Below, in pieces: positions 43,692 to 53,044 of a stretch of DNA of 64,000 nucleotides; the first letter of the stretch is position 1, and every line of letters starts with the position of its first letter. A program made the translations under genes and the position numbers. The stretch spans positions 657,078 through 721,077 of the forward strand of contig NZ_JAQSWB010000002.1 in NCBI RefSeq assembly GCF_029266855.1, in the 5' to 3' direction. The DNA is from Fluviicola sp. (GTDB lineage: Bacteria; Bacteroidota; Bacteroidia; Flavobacteriales_D; Crocinitomicaceae). The notes beneath the pieces were generated by a model. The model had not been told where the DNA came from and ran no database searches. It saw only the letters and a list, made by a program, of their open reading frames with translations.

Positions 43692-43824
43692 GACTTTCTT
43701 TTCTTTGAATTGCGAAGATAAAGAGGATTTATCGCTTATGGATGTTAAAGTTCTTGAAAGTTCACTTAAGAGATTTTAACGTTTTTAAGAATCGTATTTT
43801 CACTTAAAATTGTATCATTGAATT

Positions 43825-44523
43825 ATGAAAGCAGTTTCAGTAATCACTTTTTTAATCTTAACCACGCTTCTGAGTGGTTGTTTTCTTTTCTCACCTTCAG
43901 CAGTAAAAACCAATCGCAAGTACCTGCCGAATGCACCTTATGATGCAATCATTGTTCCTGGCGTTCCGTATGACGGAAAACATTGGAGTGAAGCAATGAG
44001 AAACCGGGTTCAGTGGTCCATTTATCTCTATAAAAAAGGAATTGCAAAAAATATTATTTATTCAGGGGCGGCTGTTTACACCGAATATGAAGAGGCGCAG
44101 GTTATGGCACTTTACGCAGAAGCTCTTGGTATCCCTAAAGAGCACATATTTCTCGATCCGCGATCTGAACACAGCACCGAAAATATTTATTATTCCTACC
44201 GGCTTGCAAAGAAAAACGGATTTCAAAAAATTGCGCTGGCAACTGATCCTTTTCAATTGAACGGGATGCGTCAGTTTATTAAGAAATTTGAACTTCCGGT
44301 TGACCTTTTACCTATTATTAAAGATACATTGTTGAAGCAGGACCTGACAGAGCCTCTCATTGATCCGGCTTGTGCCAAACGGGCAAATTTTGTTTCAATT
44401 GTAAGCAGGCAATCAAAATGGCAGCGCTTGCGGGGAACTTTCGGACAATATATTTGTTGGAAAGAGGAAGATCTGAAAACAAAACACCTTCGGAAAAAGT
44501 ATAATGATCGAATAGAACCCTGA
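43825..44523 (+). CDS. YdcF/DUF218 family protein
   Basis: The DUF218 (SanA/YdcF) family binds nucleotides or envelope lipid precursors; roles in envelope integrity have been proposed. The 232-residue protein has an N-terminal signal with a possible lipobox ('LLSGCFLF', Cys about 19). The DUF218 core follows: 'YDAIIVPGVPYDGKHW', 'GIAKNIIYSGAAVYTEYEEAQ' (split), 'IFLDPRSEHSTENIYYS' and 'KIALATDPFQLNGM'. It is probably anchored in the inner or outer membrane facing the periplasm. It is separated from the CBS gene by 115 bp. Confidence 0.82.
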   Translation: MKAVSVITFLILTTLLSGCFLFSPSAVKTNRKYLPNAPYDAIIVPGVPYDGKHWSEAMRNRVQWSIYLYKKGIAKNIIYSGAAVYTEYEEAQVMALYAEALGIPKEHIFLDPRSEHSTENIYYSYRLAKKNGFQKIALATDPFQLNGMRQFIKKFELPVDLLPIIKDTLLKQDLTEPLIDPACAKRANFVSIVSRQSKWQRLRGTFGQYICWKEEDLKTKHLRKKYNDRIEP

Positions 44524-44638
44524 ATCGGGTTTAAGTTTGGATTCCGGAGTAAAAAGTACCCGGATTAGCGATTTCCGTAGATTAAATTTTTACAAAGTTT
44601 TCTCCCGTAGCGAGGTTTTTACTACTTTGGCACATAAC

Positions 44639-45301
44639 ATGACAGCAAGAGAAGTAATAACAGACGAAATTCCCCCGTTAATTCATACGGATTCCGGGGA
44701 GAAAGCACTGATTTGGATGGAAGAGTTTAAAGTTTCTCATCTTCCGGTATTAAAACAAGGTAACTTTGTGGGCTTAATTTCTGAGAGTGATATTTTGGAT
44801 AAAAAAGACCTGGAACTATCATTGGATGTACTGTTCGATCACCTGCCAAGACCTTATGTGTCTGAAAATGCACATATTTACGAAGTATTGGGTAAAATGG
44901 CTGAACACCGCATTTCGGTTTTGCCTGTCCTGGATCTGAACGAGCAATATTTAGGCTGTACAAGTGTTCACCAATTAATGACTTTAATTGCAAATACTGC
45001 AAGTATTAAGGAAGTTGGCGGAATTGTTGTCCTGGAAATGAATCGCATAGATTATTCACTCGCACAGATCGCTCAGATTGTGGAAAGTGAAAATGCGAAG
45101 ATCTTATCTTCCTTCATTATGACTTCGACCGATAGTACAAAAATAGAAGTTACCCTGAAGATTGCCGAAGTCGATTTATCCCGGATTATTCGTTCTTTTG
45201 AACGTTATGATATGGTCGTTAAAGCGAGTTTTCAACGTTCGACAGACCAGGACGATATGCAGTTCAGATATGACGCATTAATGAATTATTTAAATATCTG
45301 A
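44639..45301 (+). CDS. CBS domain protein
   Basis: From ATG 44639 the protein has 220 residues with two CBS motifs ('TAREVITDEIPPLIHTDSGEKAL' and 'PRPYVSENAHIYEVLGKMAEH', both split), each with a second half 'HLPVLKQGNFVGLISESDIL' and 'ISVLPVLDLNEQYLGC'. A C-terminal ACT-like region follows ('GGIVVLEMNRIDYSLAQIAQ'). CBS pairs sense adenosyl ligands. A conserved CBS-nadK pairing is common in Bacteroidota, and here only 1 bp separates them, so it may regulate or be co-expressed with NAD kinase. The frame upstream to 44537 is spurious. Confidence 0.88.
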   Translation: MTAREVITDEIPPLIHTDSGEKALIWMEEFKVSHLPVLKQGNFVGLISESDILDKKDLELSLDVLFDHLPRPYVSENAHIYEVLGKMAEHRISVLPVLDLNEQYLGCTSVHQLMTLIANTASIKEVGGIVVLEMNRIDYSLAQIAQIVESENAKILSSFIMTSTDSTKIEVTLKIAEVDLSRIIRSFERYDMVVKASFQRSTDQDDMQFRYDALMNYLNI

Positions 45302-45302
45302 G

Positions 45303-46181
45303 ATGCTGGTAGCTGTTTATAGTAAGAAAGTCACTAAAGCTACGATCCCTACTTTTATGCGTTTCGTTGCTGCAACCGAACGATATGGTTGGAAGTTAAT
45401 TCTTCAAAAAGACCTGAAGGACCAACTGGTAAAGAAAGCCGGAATTTGCAAAGATGCAGAGGTGTTTACAAATCATGAGGATTTTCATAGGGGAATAGAC
45501 CTTGCATTTAGTATTGGGGGAGACGGGACTTTTTTAAGAACTGTAGCCTATATCCGTGATTCGGGTGTTCCTATTTTAGGTATTAATACCGGGAGATTAG
45601 GGTTCTTGGCAAATATAGGTGACGAATTATTTGAAGATGCCCTGGAACTGGTTCGCCAAAAAAGATATGATTATCAAAAAAGATCCTTGCTTCGTGTGGA
45701 GACAGAACGAAGTATTTATGGTTCCGACAACGTTGCCATGAATGAGGTAACTCTCCTAAAGAAAGATACTTCATCCATGATTACTGTCAATACCTTTTTG
45801 GATGATAAATACTTGAATTCATATTGGGCAGACGGATTGATCGTTGCAACTCCAACAGGTTCTACCGCCTATAATTTAAGTTGTGGCGGTCCGATCGTTA
45901 CTCCTGGTTGCCAGGTTCACATTATTACACCGATTGCACCGCATAATTTAAATGTTCGTCCGGTGGTTGTTCCGGATAATATGCCTATCAAATTAAGAAT
46001 CGAGGGAAGAGAACGGAATTATTTGATCTCATTGGACGGGAACGCCAAAAGTATCAAGCAGAATGAAGAAGTTTTGATTAGAAAGGCAGAATATATGATT
46101 AATGTCATTAAATTAGAGGACACTAATTTCTTGGATACGATCCGTAACAAAATGTCGTGGGGAAAAGACCAGAGAAACTAA
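45303..46181 (+). CDS. nadK: NAD(+) kinase
   Basis: NadK phosphorylates NAD to NADP using ATP or polyphosphate. The 292 residues match the family. The signature 'SIGGDGTFLRTVAYIRDSG' includes the catalytic GGDG Asp (about residue 70), followed by 'PILGINTGRLGFLANI', 'MNEVTLLKKDTSSMI', 'DGLIVATPTGSTAYNLSCGGP' (split) and 'PIAPHNLNVRPVVVPD'. It is cytoplasmic and lies in an operon between the CBS protein and a LacI regulator. Confidence 0.96.
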   Translation: MLVAVYSKKVTKATIPTFMRFVAATERYGWKLILQKDLKDQLVKKAGICKDAEVFTNHEDFHRGIDLAFSIGGDGTFLRTVAYIRDSGVPILGINTGRLGFLANIGDELFEDALELVRQKRYDYQKRSLLRVETERSIYGSDNVAMNEVTLLKKDTSSMITVNTFLDDKYLNSYWADGLIVATPTGSTAYNLSCGGPIVTPGCQVHIITPIAPHNLNVRPVVVPDNMPIKLRIEGRERNYLISLDGNAKSIKQNEEVLIRKAEYMINVIKLEDTNFLDTIRNKMSWGKDQRN

Positions 46182-46191
46182 CGTTTTAGGA

Positions 46192-47184
46192 ATGAAATCA
46201 AAAAGAACATCACTTGCGGATATTGCCGAAAGTTTAAATGTTTCAAAATCTACAGTATCATTTGTATTGAATGGCAAAGGCAAACAGTTCAATATTAGTG
46301 AAACAACACAGAAACTAATCCTGGAAAAAGCAAAAGAACTGAACTACGTTCCGAACTATTTTGCGAAAGGCTTGAGAGAAGGTAAAACACAAACTATCGG
46401 TTTGGTTTTGGCGGATATTTCCAATCCATTCTACTCGGAATTGAGTAAAGCAATCCAGGAATCCCTATATGAAAAAGGATACAGTTTGTTCATTGTTTCA
46501 ACCAATGATGACAGTACAATGGAGCTTAAACTGATTCGGGATTTGATTCTTCGTTCCGTTGACGCTTTGATTATCGCTCCGTGTAACGGAATTCCCGCAT
46601 TAAAACCGGTTTTAGACGAAACACCTATCCCGGTGGTTTGGGTTGATCGGATCGGTGATGAATTTGCTGATTTTGTGGGCGTTGATAATTACATGGAGTC
46701 TTCCATGCTGGTTAAAAAGTTCTCAGTGAAGCCAAAGAAATTGGGCGTTTTACATCCGAAAAGGTCGGACGTAATGACTATTCAATTGCGTATTGATGGC
46801 ACAAGATCAGCGTGTGAAAAACTGGAAATTCCTTATGAATTGGCGTCGTTGAGCGAAAATGAAAAAGAGAGTGTAGAGAAAATGAAGCAAATGATCGCTG
46901 ATGGTGTGGATTCGTTTGTAGCTTTAAATAACAAAGTGGCACTTCACGCAATCAACGCTCTGAATATCCTAAAAGTAGAAATTCCCAAAAAAGTACGTAT
47001 TATTTCTTTTGACGATTCGGAAGCATTCTCTTATTTTGCACCTCCTGTTACCGCATTAAGCCAACCTGTGAATGGTATTGGCAGGGAGACGGTTGAAAGA
47101 CTTATGGACAGATTGAAAGAGTCTACAGAAAACAGAAAGCATCTGATGATGGAGTGCTCATTCATTGAAAGGGGCTCACATTAA
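46192..47184 (+). CDS. LacI family transcriptional regulator
   Basis: The 330-residue protein has the N-terminal LacI helix-turn-helix ('SLADIAESLNVSKSTVSFVLNGKG', split at 6-29) with hinge 'NYVPNYFAKGLREGKT'. The periplasmic-binding-protein-like sensor domain has 'IGLVLADISNPFYSELSKAI', 'ALIIAPCNG' and 'VRIISFDDSEAFSYFAPPVTAL' (split). It normally binds a sugar or nucleoside effector. Only 10 bp separate it from nadK, so it is probably co-transcribed with it; no sugar catabolic genes are nearby and the target is unknown. Confidence 0.92.
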   Translation: MKSKRTSLADIAESLNVSKSTVSFVLNGKGKQFNISETTQKLILEKAKELNYVPNYFAKGLREGKTQTIGLVLADISNPFYSELSKAIQESLYEKGYSLFIVSTNDDSTMELKLIRDLILRSVDALIIAPCNGIPALKPVLDETPIPVVWVDRIGDEFADFVGVDNYMESSMLVKKFSVKPKKLGVLHPKRSDVMTIQLRIDGTRSACEKLEIPYELASLSENEKESVEKMKQMIADGVDSFVALNNKVALHAINALNILKVEIPKKVRIISFDDSEAFSYFAPPVTALSQPVNGIGRETVERLMDRLKESTENRKHLMMECSFIERGSH

Positions 47185-47263
47185 TTCAAACAGATAATTT
47201 TTGACTCCATATTCAATCTCTTGTAAATTATAAATATCTCATAATCTGTCTGATATCGAATTG

Positions 47264-47293
47264 ACAAAAAACCGTCAGCTTAGGCCGACGGTT
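47264..47293 (-). terminator. intrinsic terminator between LacI and lectin-like genes
   Basis: AACCGTC...GACGGTT stem with an inner GGC/GC(C) pairing; the minus strand has the T-run (TTTTTTG). It lies about 150 bp after the lectin-like gene and 80 bp after lacI, and may act in both directions. Confidence 0.7.
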
Positions 47294-47446
47294 CTGTAGC
47301 GGTAATAGATGTGTTAGAATTTCTTCTCTAACAAATATATCCTGGGGTAGATCTACTTCCAAATTATTTTACTTGTTCATGTAAATTATTCGGCAGGTGT
47401 TAAAAAAGAAGCTATGAATGCTTAGAATTCACACTATGAATGCGAT

Positions 47447-49024
47447 CTACTTTTGGATCAAAAACCGGTGATTTTCTGAAATAGTCTCTTGTTTATTCCA
47501 TGCTTTTAATATATAGACGCCTTGCGTTAAGGATGTAATCAGTTGATTTTCAGATTTATCATTGTTGTTTAGTACTTCAGTGACTGACTTTCCGTTTAGG
47601 TCGTAAACCTGGTAATAGATAGCTTTGTCTGCAAAATGAATGGAGATAATGCCTTCTTCTGACGATAGGTTTGTAATCAATTTTTTAGCATCAGCAGAGC
47701 AGTTAAAGGCCGAAATCAAATCGCTGTAATCCAATTTGCCATCCATATCAACGGCAGTCAAGCGATAGTAGATCTGTTTCTCCCATTTTCGCTGATCGAT
47801 ATAGGAGTATTCAAGGGGAACTTCAGAGCTCCCACTTGCCTGGATACTTGAAAGGGGATAGAAAATCTGACCATCATATGTGTACTCAATCAAATAATGA
47901 TCTAAACGGCTTTCTGTTTCTGCCTTCCAGAAAAGACGGTTGGATTCACCATCACAATCGGTCTTGAAAACGCTTAATTCAACAGGCAGGACTACTGTTG
48001 AGGGACAAAAATATTGTTGATTGTTTAACCCGCCGGTTGCAGCAGTCGCACCCCAATAAACCGTATTGTCCCCTCCAAAAACTGAAGTTACGAAGTTTCC
48101 GTTACAGGTTAAACGCAAATTTCCATCAACGTAAATTTTAAGATTAAGAGTTGAAGGATCCCAGGAAATCGTGATGATATGAGTTACTCCGTCATCCAAA
48201 TTTGCTGAAGAAGCAAAAGCAGGAGTAGGTCCGCAATAAGGAGCGGCTGGTCCCTGCAAGTTTCCATCGATTTCTACCGCAATATGATCTGCCAGCAAAT
48301 CGTATATATGTGCAGGATTATCGTTGTCATATGTATCAAATTCGATAACAAGGGAGTTCGGAATACCACCGGCACCCAATTGTCCTCCCGCAGTTCCGCA
48401 AGCTGTCGGATTTGGCTGGAAAGTGAAAGTCGTTCCATCTGCCCCGTTGATGTTATTACCAAAATAATAATTCAATGTCAAATTAAACGGTTGATTGAAA
48501 TCAATCACCGTATTATTCCATGCACAACCGGTTTGATTGACTGTTTCTGGAGTGAGTTCGATACAGCTTTGTCCTCCGATTGTTTGGTAACTCGCATTTC
48601 CGTTCAAACAATAATTACCAGTGTTGGCAACCATTCGATATGCTAGTGTGACATTTGAAGTTAGGTCATGGTTACAATTGTATTTTGAGATCAAAATCCG
48701 AACAGTTCCAGTGAATGTTGCAGTCCAGTTAATAGAAGCATTGGAGGAACAAATATCATCGGCGTATACGATTTCGGTAACCCCGGCAGCATTCAGTAAA
48801 GTCAACTGAGTATCAATCCCGGAAGAGGCACCACCGGCACAAAAAGTAAATTCATACTGGTTACACTGGACAACGTTAATTGTATAATATCTTCCGTTTT
48901 GGGTGGCTACGGTTTGATATGCAGCACTTGGAGTAAGTGTTCCTGCTGCTGTTCCTCCTGTACATGCTAAGAGCGGAATAACGCAGAACCCACTAAAAAG
49001 TAGTAATAAGATGGTTTGCTTCAT
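47447..49024 (-). CDS. secreted lectin-like protein with T9SS sorting domain
   Basis: From ATG 49024 the protein has 525 residues. The order is: a signal peptide (MKQTILLLLFSGFCVIPLLAC); an N-terminal Cys-containing beta domain with 'QYEFTFCAGGASSGIDTQLTLL' (split); an L-type (legume) lectin-like domain ('FDTYDNDNPAHIYDLLADHIAVEIDG', split; 'VTHIITISWDPSTLNLKIYVDG', split); a fibronectin-III-like segment ('LFWKAETESRLDHYLIEYT'); and a T9SS domain ('YQVYDLNGKSVTEVL', 'LTQGVYILKAWN'). It is likely a carbohydrate-binding surface protein exported by T9SS. Confidence 0.85.
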   Translation of the reverse strand: MKQTILLLLFSGFCVIPLLACTGGTAAGTLTPSAAYQTVATQNGRYYTINVVQCNQYEFTFCAGGASSGIDTQLTLLNAAGVTEIVYADDICSSNASINWTATFTGTVRILISKYNCNHDLTSNVTLAYRMVANTGNYCLNGNASYQTIGGQSCIELTPETVNQTGCAWNNTVIDFNQPFNLTLNYYFGNNINGADGTTFTFQPNPTACGTAGGQLGAGGIPNSLVIEFDTYDNDNPAHIYDLLADHIAVEIDGNLQGPAAPYCGPTPAFASSANLDDGVTHIITISWDPSTLNLKIYVDGNLRLTCNGNFVTSVFGGDNTVYWGATAATGGLNNQQYFCPSTVVLPVELSVFKTDCDGESNRLFWKAETESRLDHYLIEYTYDGQIFYPLSSIQASGSSEVPLEYSYIDQRKWEKQIYYRLTAVDMDGKLDYSDLISAFNCSADAKKLITNLSSEEGIISIHFADKAIYYQVYDLNGKSVTEVLNNNDKSENQLITSLTQGVYILKAWNKQETISENHRFLIQK

Positions 49025-49038
49025 AATAATAGTTTGAG

Positions 49039-49046
49039 CAAACATA
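49039..49046 (-). promoter_or_regulatory. -7 promoter element TATGTTTG
   Basis: Perfect TAnnTTTG match 14 bp upstream of ATG 49024. It overlaps the upstream in-frame start at 49045, so it supports the shorter gene model. Confidence 0.6.
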
Positions 49047-49140
49047 CTAAAACGATATAGTTATTTCCTAATTTATTAATATATTATTTACTAAAAATTT
49101 AGCATATAGTAATCCTGATCGAATATTTCGCAACAAAACA

Positions 49141-49172
49141 AAAAGAAAGCCCTAACAATAAAAGTCAGGGCT
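49141..49172 (-). terminator. terminator after DUF4139 gene
   Basis: AGCCCT...AGGGCT stem followed on the minus strand by TTTCTTTTTG, 27 bp after the stop. Confidence 0.75.
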
Positions 49173-49198
49173 CTCCGGTTTCAGCTCATTGCTTCGAA

Positions 49199-50929
49199 TT
49201 AAAAACTCGGACTGCTGATTGTTTTGAAAGTCCGCGTGACGACTTTTGAATTTTTTGGATATTTGACTGAATAACCCAGTTCCAGGTTGACAGTTTCGCC
49301 TGGTTGAATTGTTACAGTGTAAGAAACTTCTCCGGTGACATCATCTTTTTTACCGCTTCCAATGGTTTCAACGGTAACCGATATTTCACTGTCTCGTGAC
49401 AAAGGAATTTGGTCGAATACGTTGATTTTAACCGGAACAGTTCTGTTGTTTCGAAGCTGGATGTCATAATAGTAAGTGTCTTTTTTCGTACTTCCTGAAA
49501 TTTTCTTGGTACTCATTTCTGATCTCAGTTTTCGCAATACCTGGATCTTTGAATCACGCCCGAATGAAAGGCTTAGGGTATCATCTACATTATTCGTATT
49601 GATCTCGCTTACACCAACATAATTACCTGCAAAATAGACGTTAGTTGGTCCCGGAATCAAATCCAGGTCCTGCCAGCCTACAATATTTGCCAGTAAGAAA
49701 GATCCATGGTCCAGTTTCGGAATGGAAACGTGAGTGAAGGTTGCAGGCATATTGATCTCTTTGATCTCAACGATGTATGGTTTTGCATCTGTTGGACAGG
49801 AGAATGGGTGAGCGATCGGGAAATCTACGTTCAAATCAGAGATCTCGATTTGTTTCATAGCAACAGTGCTTACTTTTTTACCTTCATTTTTGCTTCCCGC
49901 TCTGTCTGACTGAAAGTACTCTCCGTTTTCGCTTACCTTCTGATCCAATACATAGTTATCATACGCACGCTGGTTAGCCATGTTGATTTCGTTCATGACC
50001 TCATTGCGGAATTCTGTTTTTTGCTGTATAGGCTGAACATAAGATTTTTTGCTGTAATCTGCTTGTTCACCGTATCTTAAATAAAATGGGTTCAAGACAG
50101 GAGAAGCTGCGCTGAGTAAAGGGTCTGAGGTACTCAAAGTTAATGCAACGTTCTTCCACTCGTTCCCCGTATTGTTGTAAACTTGTGCTTTGTACTTCAG
50201 ATTGATCGGCTGATTCAGATCGGTAGCAGATAAGTCGTAAGTTGCTGCCCAACCGCAATCGGAAACCAAGTATTTCAAAACTCCCGAAATGTCGGTATTG
50301 TTATCTGCATCGATCAATACGATAACCTGGTTACTTCGTTGATTTTCTGTGTAATTCAATTCCGTTAATTTGAAGCGGGTATCACTTATTTTAGCTGATA
50401 GTACTTCTTGTTCTTTTCGGATTTTGGTGACTGTTTTATTGATCTCAAAAGTGCGTGTACGGTAGTATTCTCCTGCAGCTTTTATTTGATCGATCGTCAA
50501 AGTATTCTGACCTTTTAAATCCTTATTTGTATTCAAAATCCCGAGCTCAGCCTGGTAAGAACTTAACAGATCTACATTCAGCTGGTGACGGTCTTTTAAT
50601 TGTTCGAGTGAATCGGCTAATACTTTAATTCTTGGATTCCATTGTTCGGCAGCCAAAAAATCCATTTCAGTTGAAATTGATACCAGTCGAAATGTACCTG
50701 ATCCGCTAAATTGGATGGTCCGCGGATCTGCAAATGCCGATATTCCTGAGAAGATGATTTTGTTTCGTCCCTTTGTCAGTTTAACAGGTGTCTCGTGAGT
50801 CATTTCACCCGCAGTAAGAAATAGCTTGACTCGTTTGATTTCTGTTTTCAGAACCTGCTCATTCATATTCTGAGCAAGAGATATGAAGGGTCCGAGGATT
50901 ACTAATAGGTTTATAATGTGTTTTTTCAT
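49199..50929 (-). CDS. DUF4139 domain / mucoidy inhibitor MuiA family protein
   Basis: The 576-residue protein has a signal peptide (MKKHIINLLVILGPFISLAQ). A DUF4140-type N-terminal region follows ('VKLTKGRNKIIFSGISAFADPRTIQF', split at about 48-73). A coiled-coil section (about 105-205) precedes the DUF4139 beta domain with 'VSDCGWAATYDLSATDLNQPINLKYKAQVYNNTGNEWKNVALTLSTSDP', seen in pieces. The C-terminus 'YSVKYPKNSKVV' is also typical. MuiA-like proteins are periplasmic or surface and of unclear function; the name comes from a suppressor of mucoid colonies in E. coli. It is monocistronic. Confidence 0.9.
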   Translation of the reverse strand: MKKHIINLLVILGPFISLAQNMNEQVLKTEIKRVKLFLTAGEMTHETPVKLTKGRNKIIFSGISAFADPRTIQFSGSGTFRLVSISTEMDFLAAEQWNPRIKVLADSLEQLKDRHQLNVDLLSSYQAELGILNTNKDLKGQNTLTIDQIKAAGEYYRTRTFEINKTVTKIRKEQEVLSAKISDTRFKLTELNYTENQRSNQVIVLIDADNNTDISGVLKYLVSDCGWAATYDLSATDLNQPINLKYKAQVYNNTGNEWKNVALTLSTSDPLLSAASPVLNPFYLRYGEQADYSKKSYVQPIQQKTEFRNEVMNEINMANQRAYDNYVLDQKVSENGEYFQSDRAGSKNEGKKVSTVAMKQIEISDLNVDFPIAHPFSCPTDAKPYIVEIKEINMPATFTHVSIPKLDHGSFLLANIVGWQDLDLIPGPTNVYFAGNYVGVSEINTNNVDDTLSLSFGRDSKIQVLRKLRSEMSTKKISGSTKKDTYYYDIQLRNNRTVPVKINVFDQIPLSRDSEISVTVETIGSGKKDDVTGEVSYTVTIQPGETVNLELGYSVKYPKNSKVVTRTFKTISSPSF

Positions 50930-51020
50930 AGAATTGGGTTTTAGCGTGAATACAAATTAACAGGACATTCGTTCAAAATAACATTGTTTTATTTTAAACA
51001 TATTGTGTTAAAACAAAAAC

Positions 51021-51051
51021 TTTGTGAAATAAATATTTATATCTAATTTTG
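51021..51051 (+). promoter_or_regulatory. consensus promoter TTTG-N19-TAATTTTG for lysA
   Basis: TTTG is at 51021-51024 and the -7 element at 51044-51051, separated by exactly 19 bp, the classical Bacteroidota -33/-7 spacing. The ATG follows 22 bp downstream. Confidence 0.75.
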
Positions 51052-51073
51052 TCCTCTGAAAAGTAATAATAAA

Positions 51074-52306
51074 ATGAACTCAAAACTCTTAGAATCTGTA
51101 GCTAACGAATATGGAACTCCTGTTTACGTGTACGACGAAGCAAAAATCATTTCACAATACAATCGTTTGAAAAATGCTTTTGGTCCACAGGAGGTGAAAT
51201 TACATTATGCCATGAAAGCATTAAGTAATATCAATGTGCTGAAAACATTAAAGGAAGAAGGCGCGGGTTTGGATGCTGTTTCGATCGAGGAGGTACAGTT
51301 GGGCTTGAGAGCAGGTTTTGAGGCTGGTGAAATTATGTATACACCAAACGGAGTGGCTTTTTCTGAAATAGAAGAGGCGGTTGCTTTAGGTGTAATGATT
51401 AATATTGATAATCTGAGTGTGCTGGAACATTTCGGAATGGTTTACGGGGCAAGTGTCCCGGTTTGTATCCGGATAAATCCGCATATTTTAGCCGGTGGTC
51501 ATGCAAACATTTCTGTGGGCCATATTGATTCTAAATTTGGAATCTCAATCCATCAGTTGAGACATATACAGCGGATTGTGGAGCATTACAAGCTGCATAT
51601 TGTTGGTTTGCACATGCATACCGGAAGCGATATTGTAGACGCAGATGTGTTTTTACAGGGTGCTGAGTTGTTATACCAGGCCGCTGGTTATTTCACGGAA
51701 TTGGAGTTCATGGACTTCGGTTCGGGCTTTAAAGTCGCTTATCAGGAGGGGGATTTCGTAACACCGATTGAAGAAATAGGAACCAAGATCGGAGAATCCT
51801 TCCAAAATTTCTGCAAAGAGTATGGCAGAGAACTTGAATTGTGGTTTGAACCCGGAAAGTTCCTGGTGAGTGAAAGCGGTGTGCTGCTGGTTTCGGTAAA
51901 TGTTGTGAAACAAACTACTTCCACTGTTTTTCTTGGGGTGAACAGCGGTCAAAACCACCTCATTCGTCCCATGTTCTACAATGCATATCACCGGATTGAA
52001 AATATTTCAAATCCCGACGGACATAAAAAATTGTATTCTGTAGTTGGTTATATCTGTGAGACAGATACCTTTGCTTATGATCGTCCGATTTCGGAAGCAA
52101 AGGTTGGGGATGTACTGGCGATTTATAATGCCGGAGCTTATGGCTTCAGTATGAGTAATCAATATAACTCGCGTTTAAGACCGGCCGAAGTCTATATTAA
52201 AGAAGGAATTCCTCAGTTGATCCGGAAAAGGGAAACACTGGAGGATGTCGTTCGTAATGAAATAGACTTGTCAAAAAGTTCTTCTTATGTTATCCAAAAT
52301 AGATAA
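51074..52306 (+). CDS. lysA: diaminopimelate decarboxylase
   Basis: LysA is the last step of lysine synthesis, decarboxylating meso-diaminopimelate with PLP. The 410-residue fold-type III enzyme shows 'GTPVYVYDEAKI' at the start, the PLP-binding Lys in 'HYAMKALSNINVL', 'NPHILAGGHANISVGHIDSKFGI' (split), 'HMHTGSDI', 'DFGSGFKVAY', and 'CETDTFAYDRPISEAKVGD' with the substrate-binding Cys. 'GAYGFSMSNQYNSRLRPAEV' ends the barrel. It has a consensus promoter and terminator and stands alone. Confidence 0.96.
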   Translation: MNSKLLESVANEYGTPVYVYDEAKIISQYNRLKNAFGPQEVKLHYAMKALSNINVLKTLKEEGAGLDAVSIEEVQLGLRAGFEAGEIMYTPNGVAFSEIEEAVALGVMINIDNLSVLEHFGMVYGASVPVCIRINPHILAGGHANISVGHIDSKFGISIHQLRHIQRIVEHYKLHIVGLHMHTGSDIVDADVFLQGAELLYQAAGYFTELEFMDFGSGFKVAYQEGDFVTPIEEIGTKIGESFQNFCKEYGRELELWFEPGKFLVSESGVLLVSVNVVKQTTSTVFLGVNSGQNHLIRPMFYNAYHRIENISNPDGHKKLYSVVGYICETDTFAYDRPISEAKVGDVLAIYNAGAYGFSMSNQYNSRLRPAEVYIKEGIPQLIRKRETLEDVVRNEIDLSKSSSYVIQNR

Positions 52307-52331
52307 GCATAAGCTTTTCGTTAACCTTCAT

Positions 52332-52367
52332 TGAGTCAGTCAGTATTACGGCTGGCTCAGTGTTTTT
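52332..52367 (+). terminator. terminator after lysA
   Basis: TGAGTCAG...CTGGCTCA stem followed by GTGTTTTTT. It overlaps the 3' end of the convergent methyltransferase gene by a few bases. Confidence 0.78.
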
Positions 52368-53001
52368 TAAGGGCTTGTTTCTTTGCGATCAGAATCAGAT
52401 CCGTATCTGTTTCGGTTTCAGAAACAGGGTAGGGCTGAACTTGTTTTGAGAGAATTTGAAACCCAATTTGTTCCAGAAGCTGAACCAAAAATCCGGCTTC
52501 GTAATAATGCATCATTAACTGCTCACCCGTACTTGAAGCTTTTAGGCGGGAATTTTCATACAGATCTTCCATTGTACTCAAATAAAGAACCCCGTTTTCG
52601 CTTAGTTTCTGATACACTTTTTGAAGAAACGACTTAACCTGATCTATTGAGAGGTAAGGGAATAAAAAACCAACGATAATGGCATCAAAATTTGAATCCA
52701 GTTGATCGATCTCCATCGCATTATAAACTGTAAATTCAGCTGTCGGATTATTTATACGTGCCAGTTGTATCATATTTGGAGCCAGGTCGATTCCCAGCAG
52801 TTTTAAATCGGGTCTGCGATTCAATAAAAAATGACTGATGTTACCTGGACCACATGCAACATCCAGAACAGAAGCGCCTTCTTTCAATTGCGCTGAAAAT
52901 TGGAGCAGTGATTCACTGTACAGTTCTACTGAAAAGAAGCGCTGCTGGTAAGTATCAGCCAGTTTGTTGAATAAATCAACCGCTTTTTGATTATTTGTTG
53001 C
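52357..53001 (-). CDS. class I SAM-dependent methyltransferase
   Basis: The methyltransferase domain has 'GASVLDVACGPGNISHFLL' (motif I), 'LKLLGIDLAPNMIQLAR' and 'ENGVLYLSTMEDLYE', like the Methyltransf_25/UbiE group. The frame is open to GTG 53076, but I place the start at GTG 53001 (214 aa), because the conserved part begins at 'NNQKAVDLFNKLA', no ATG is available, and the longer version would overlap the divergent lipoprotein gene. Substrate is unknown. The 3' end overlaps the lysA terminator. Confidence 0.78.
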   Translation of the reverse strand, partial: ATNNQKAVDLFNKLADTYQQRFFSVELYSESLLQFSAQLKEGASVLDVACGPGNISHFLLNRRPDLKLLGIDLAPNMIQLARINNPTAEFTVYNAMEIDQLDSNFDAIIVGFLFPYLSIDQVKSFLQKVYQKLSENGVLYLSTMEDLYENSRLKASSTGEQLMMHYYEAGFLVQLLEQIGFQILSKQVQPYPVSETETDTDLILIAKKQALKKH

Positions 53002-53044
53002 GTTCACAATTTTTTCGGGTAAATTAGATAAAATATTTGCTTTT

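Noticed and set aside
44537..44638. 34-codon N-terminal extension of the CBS protein
   Set aside because: The extension has no homology to CBS proteins and a conserved start exists at 44639.
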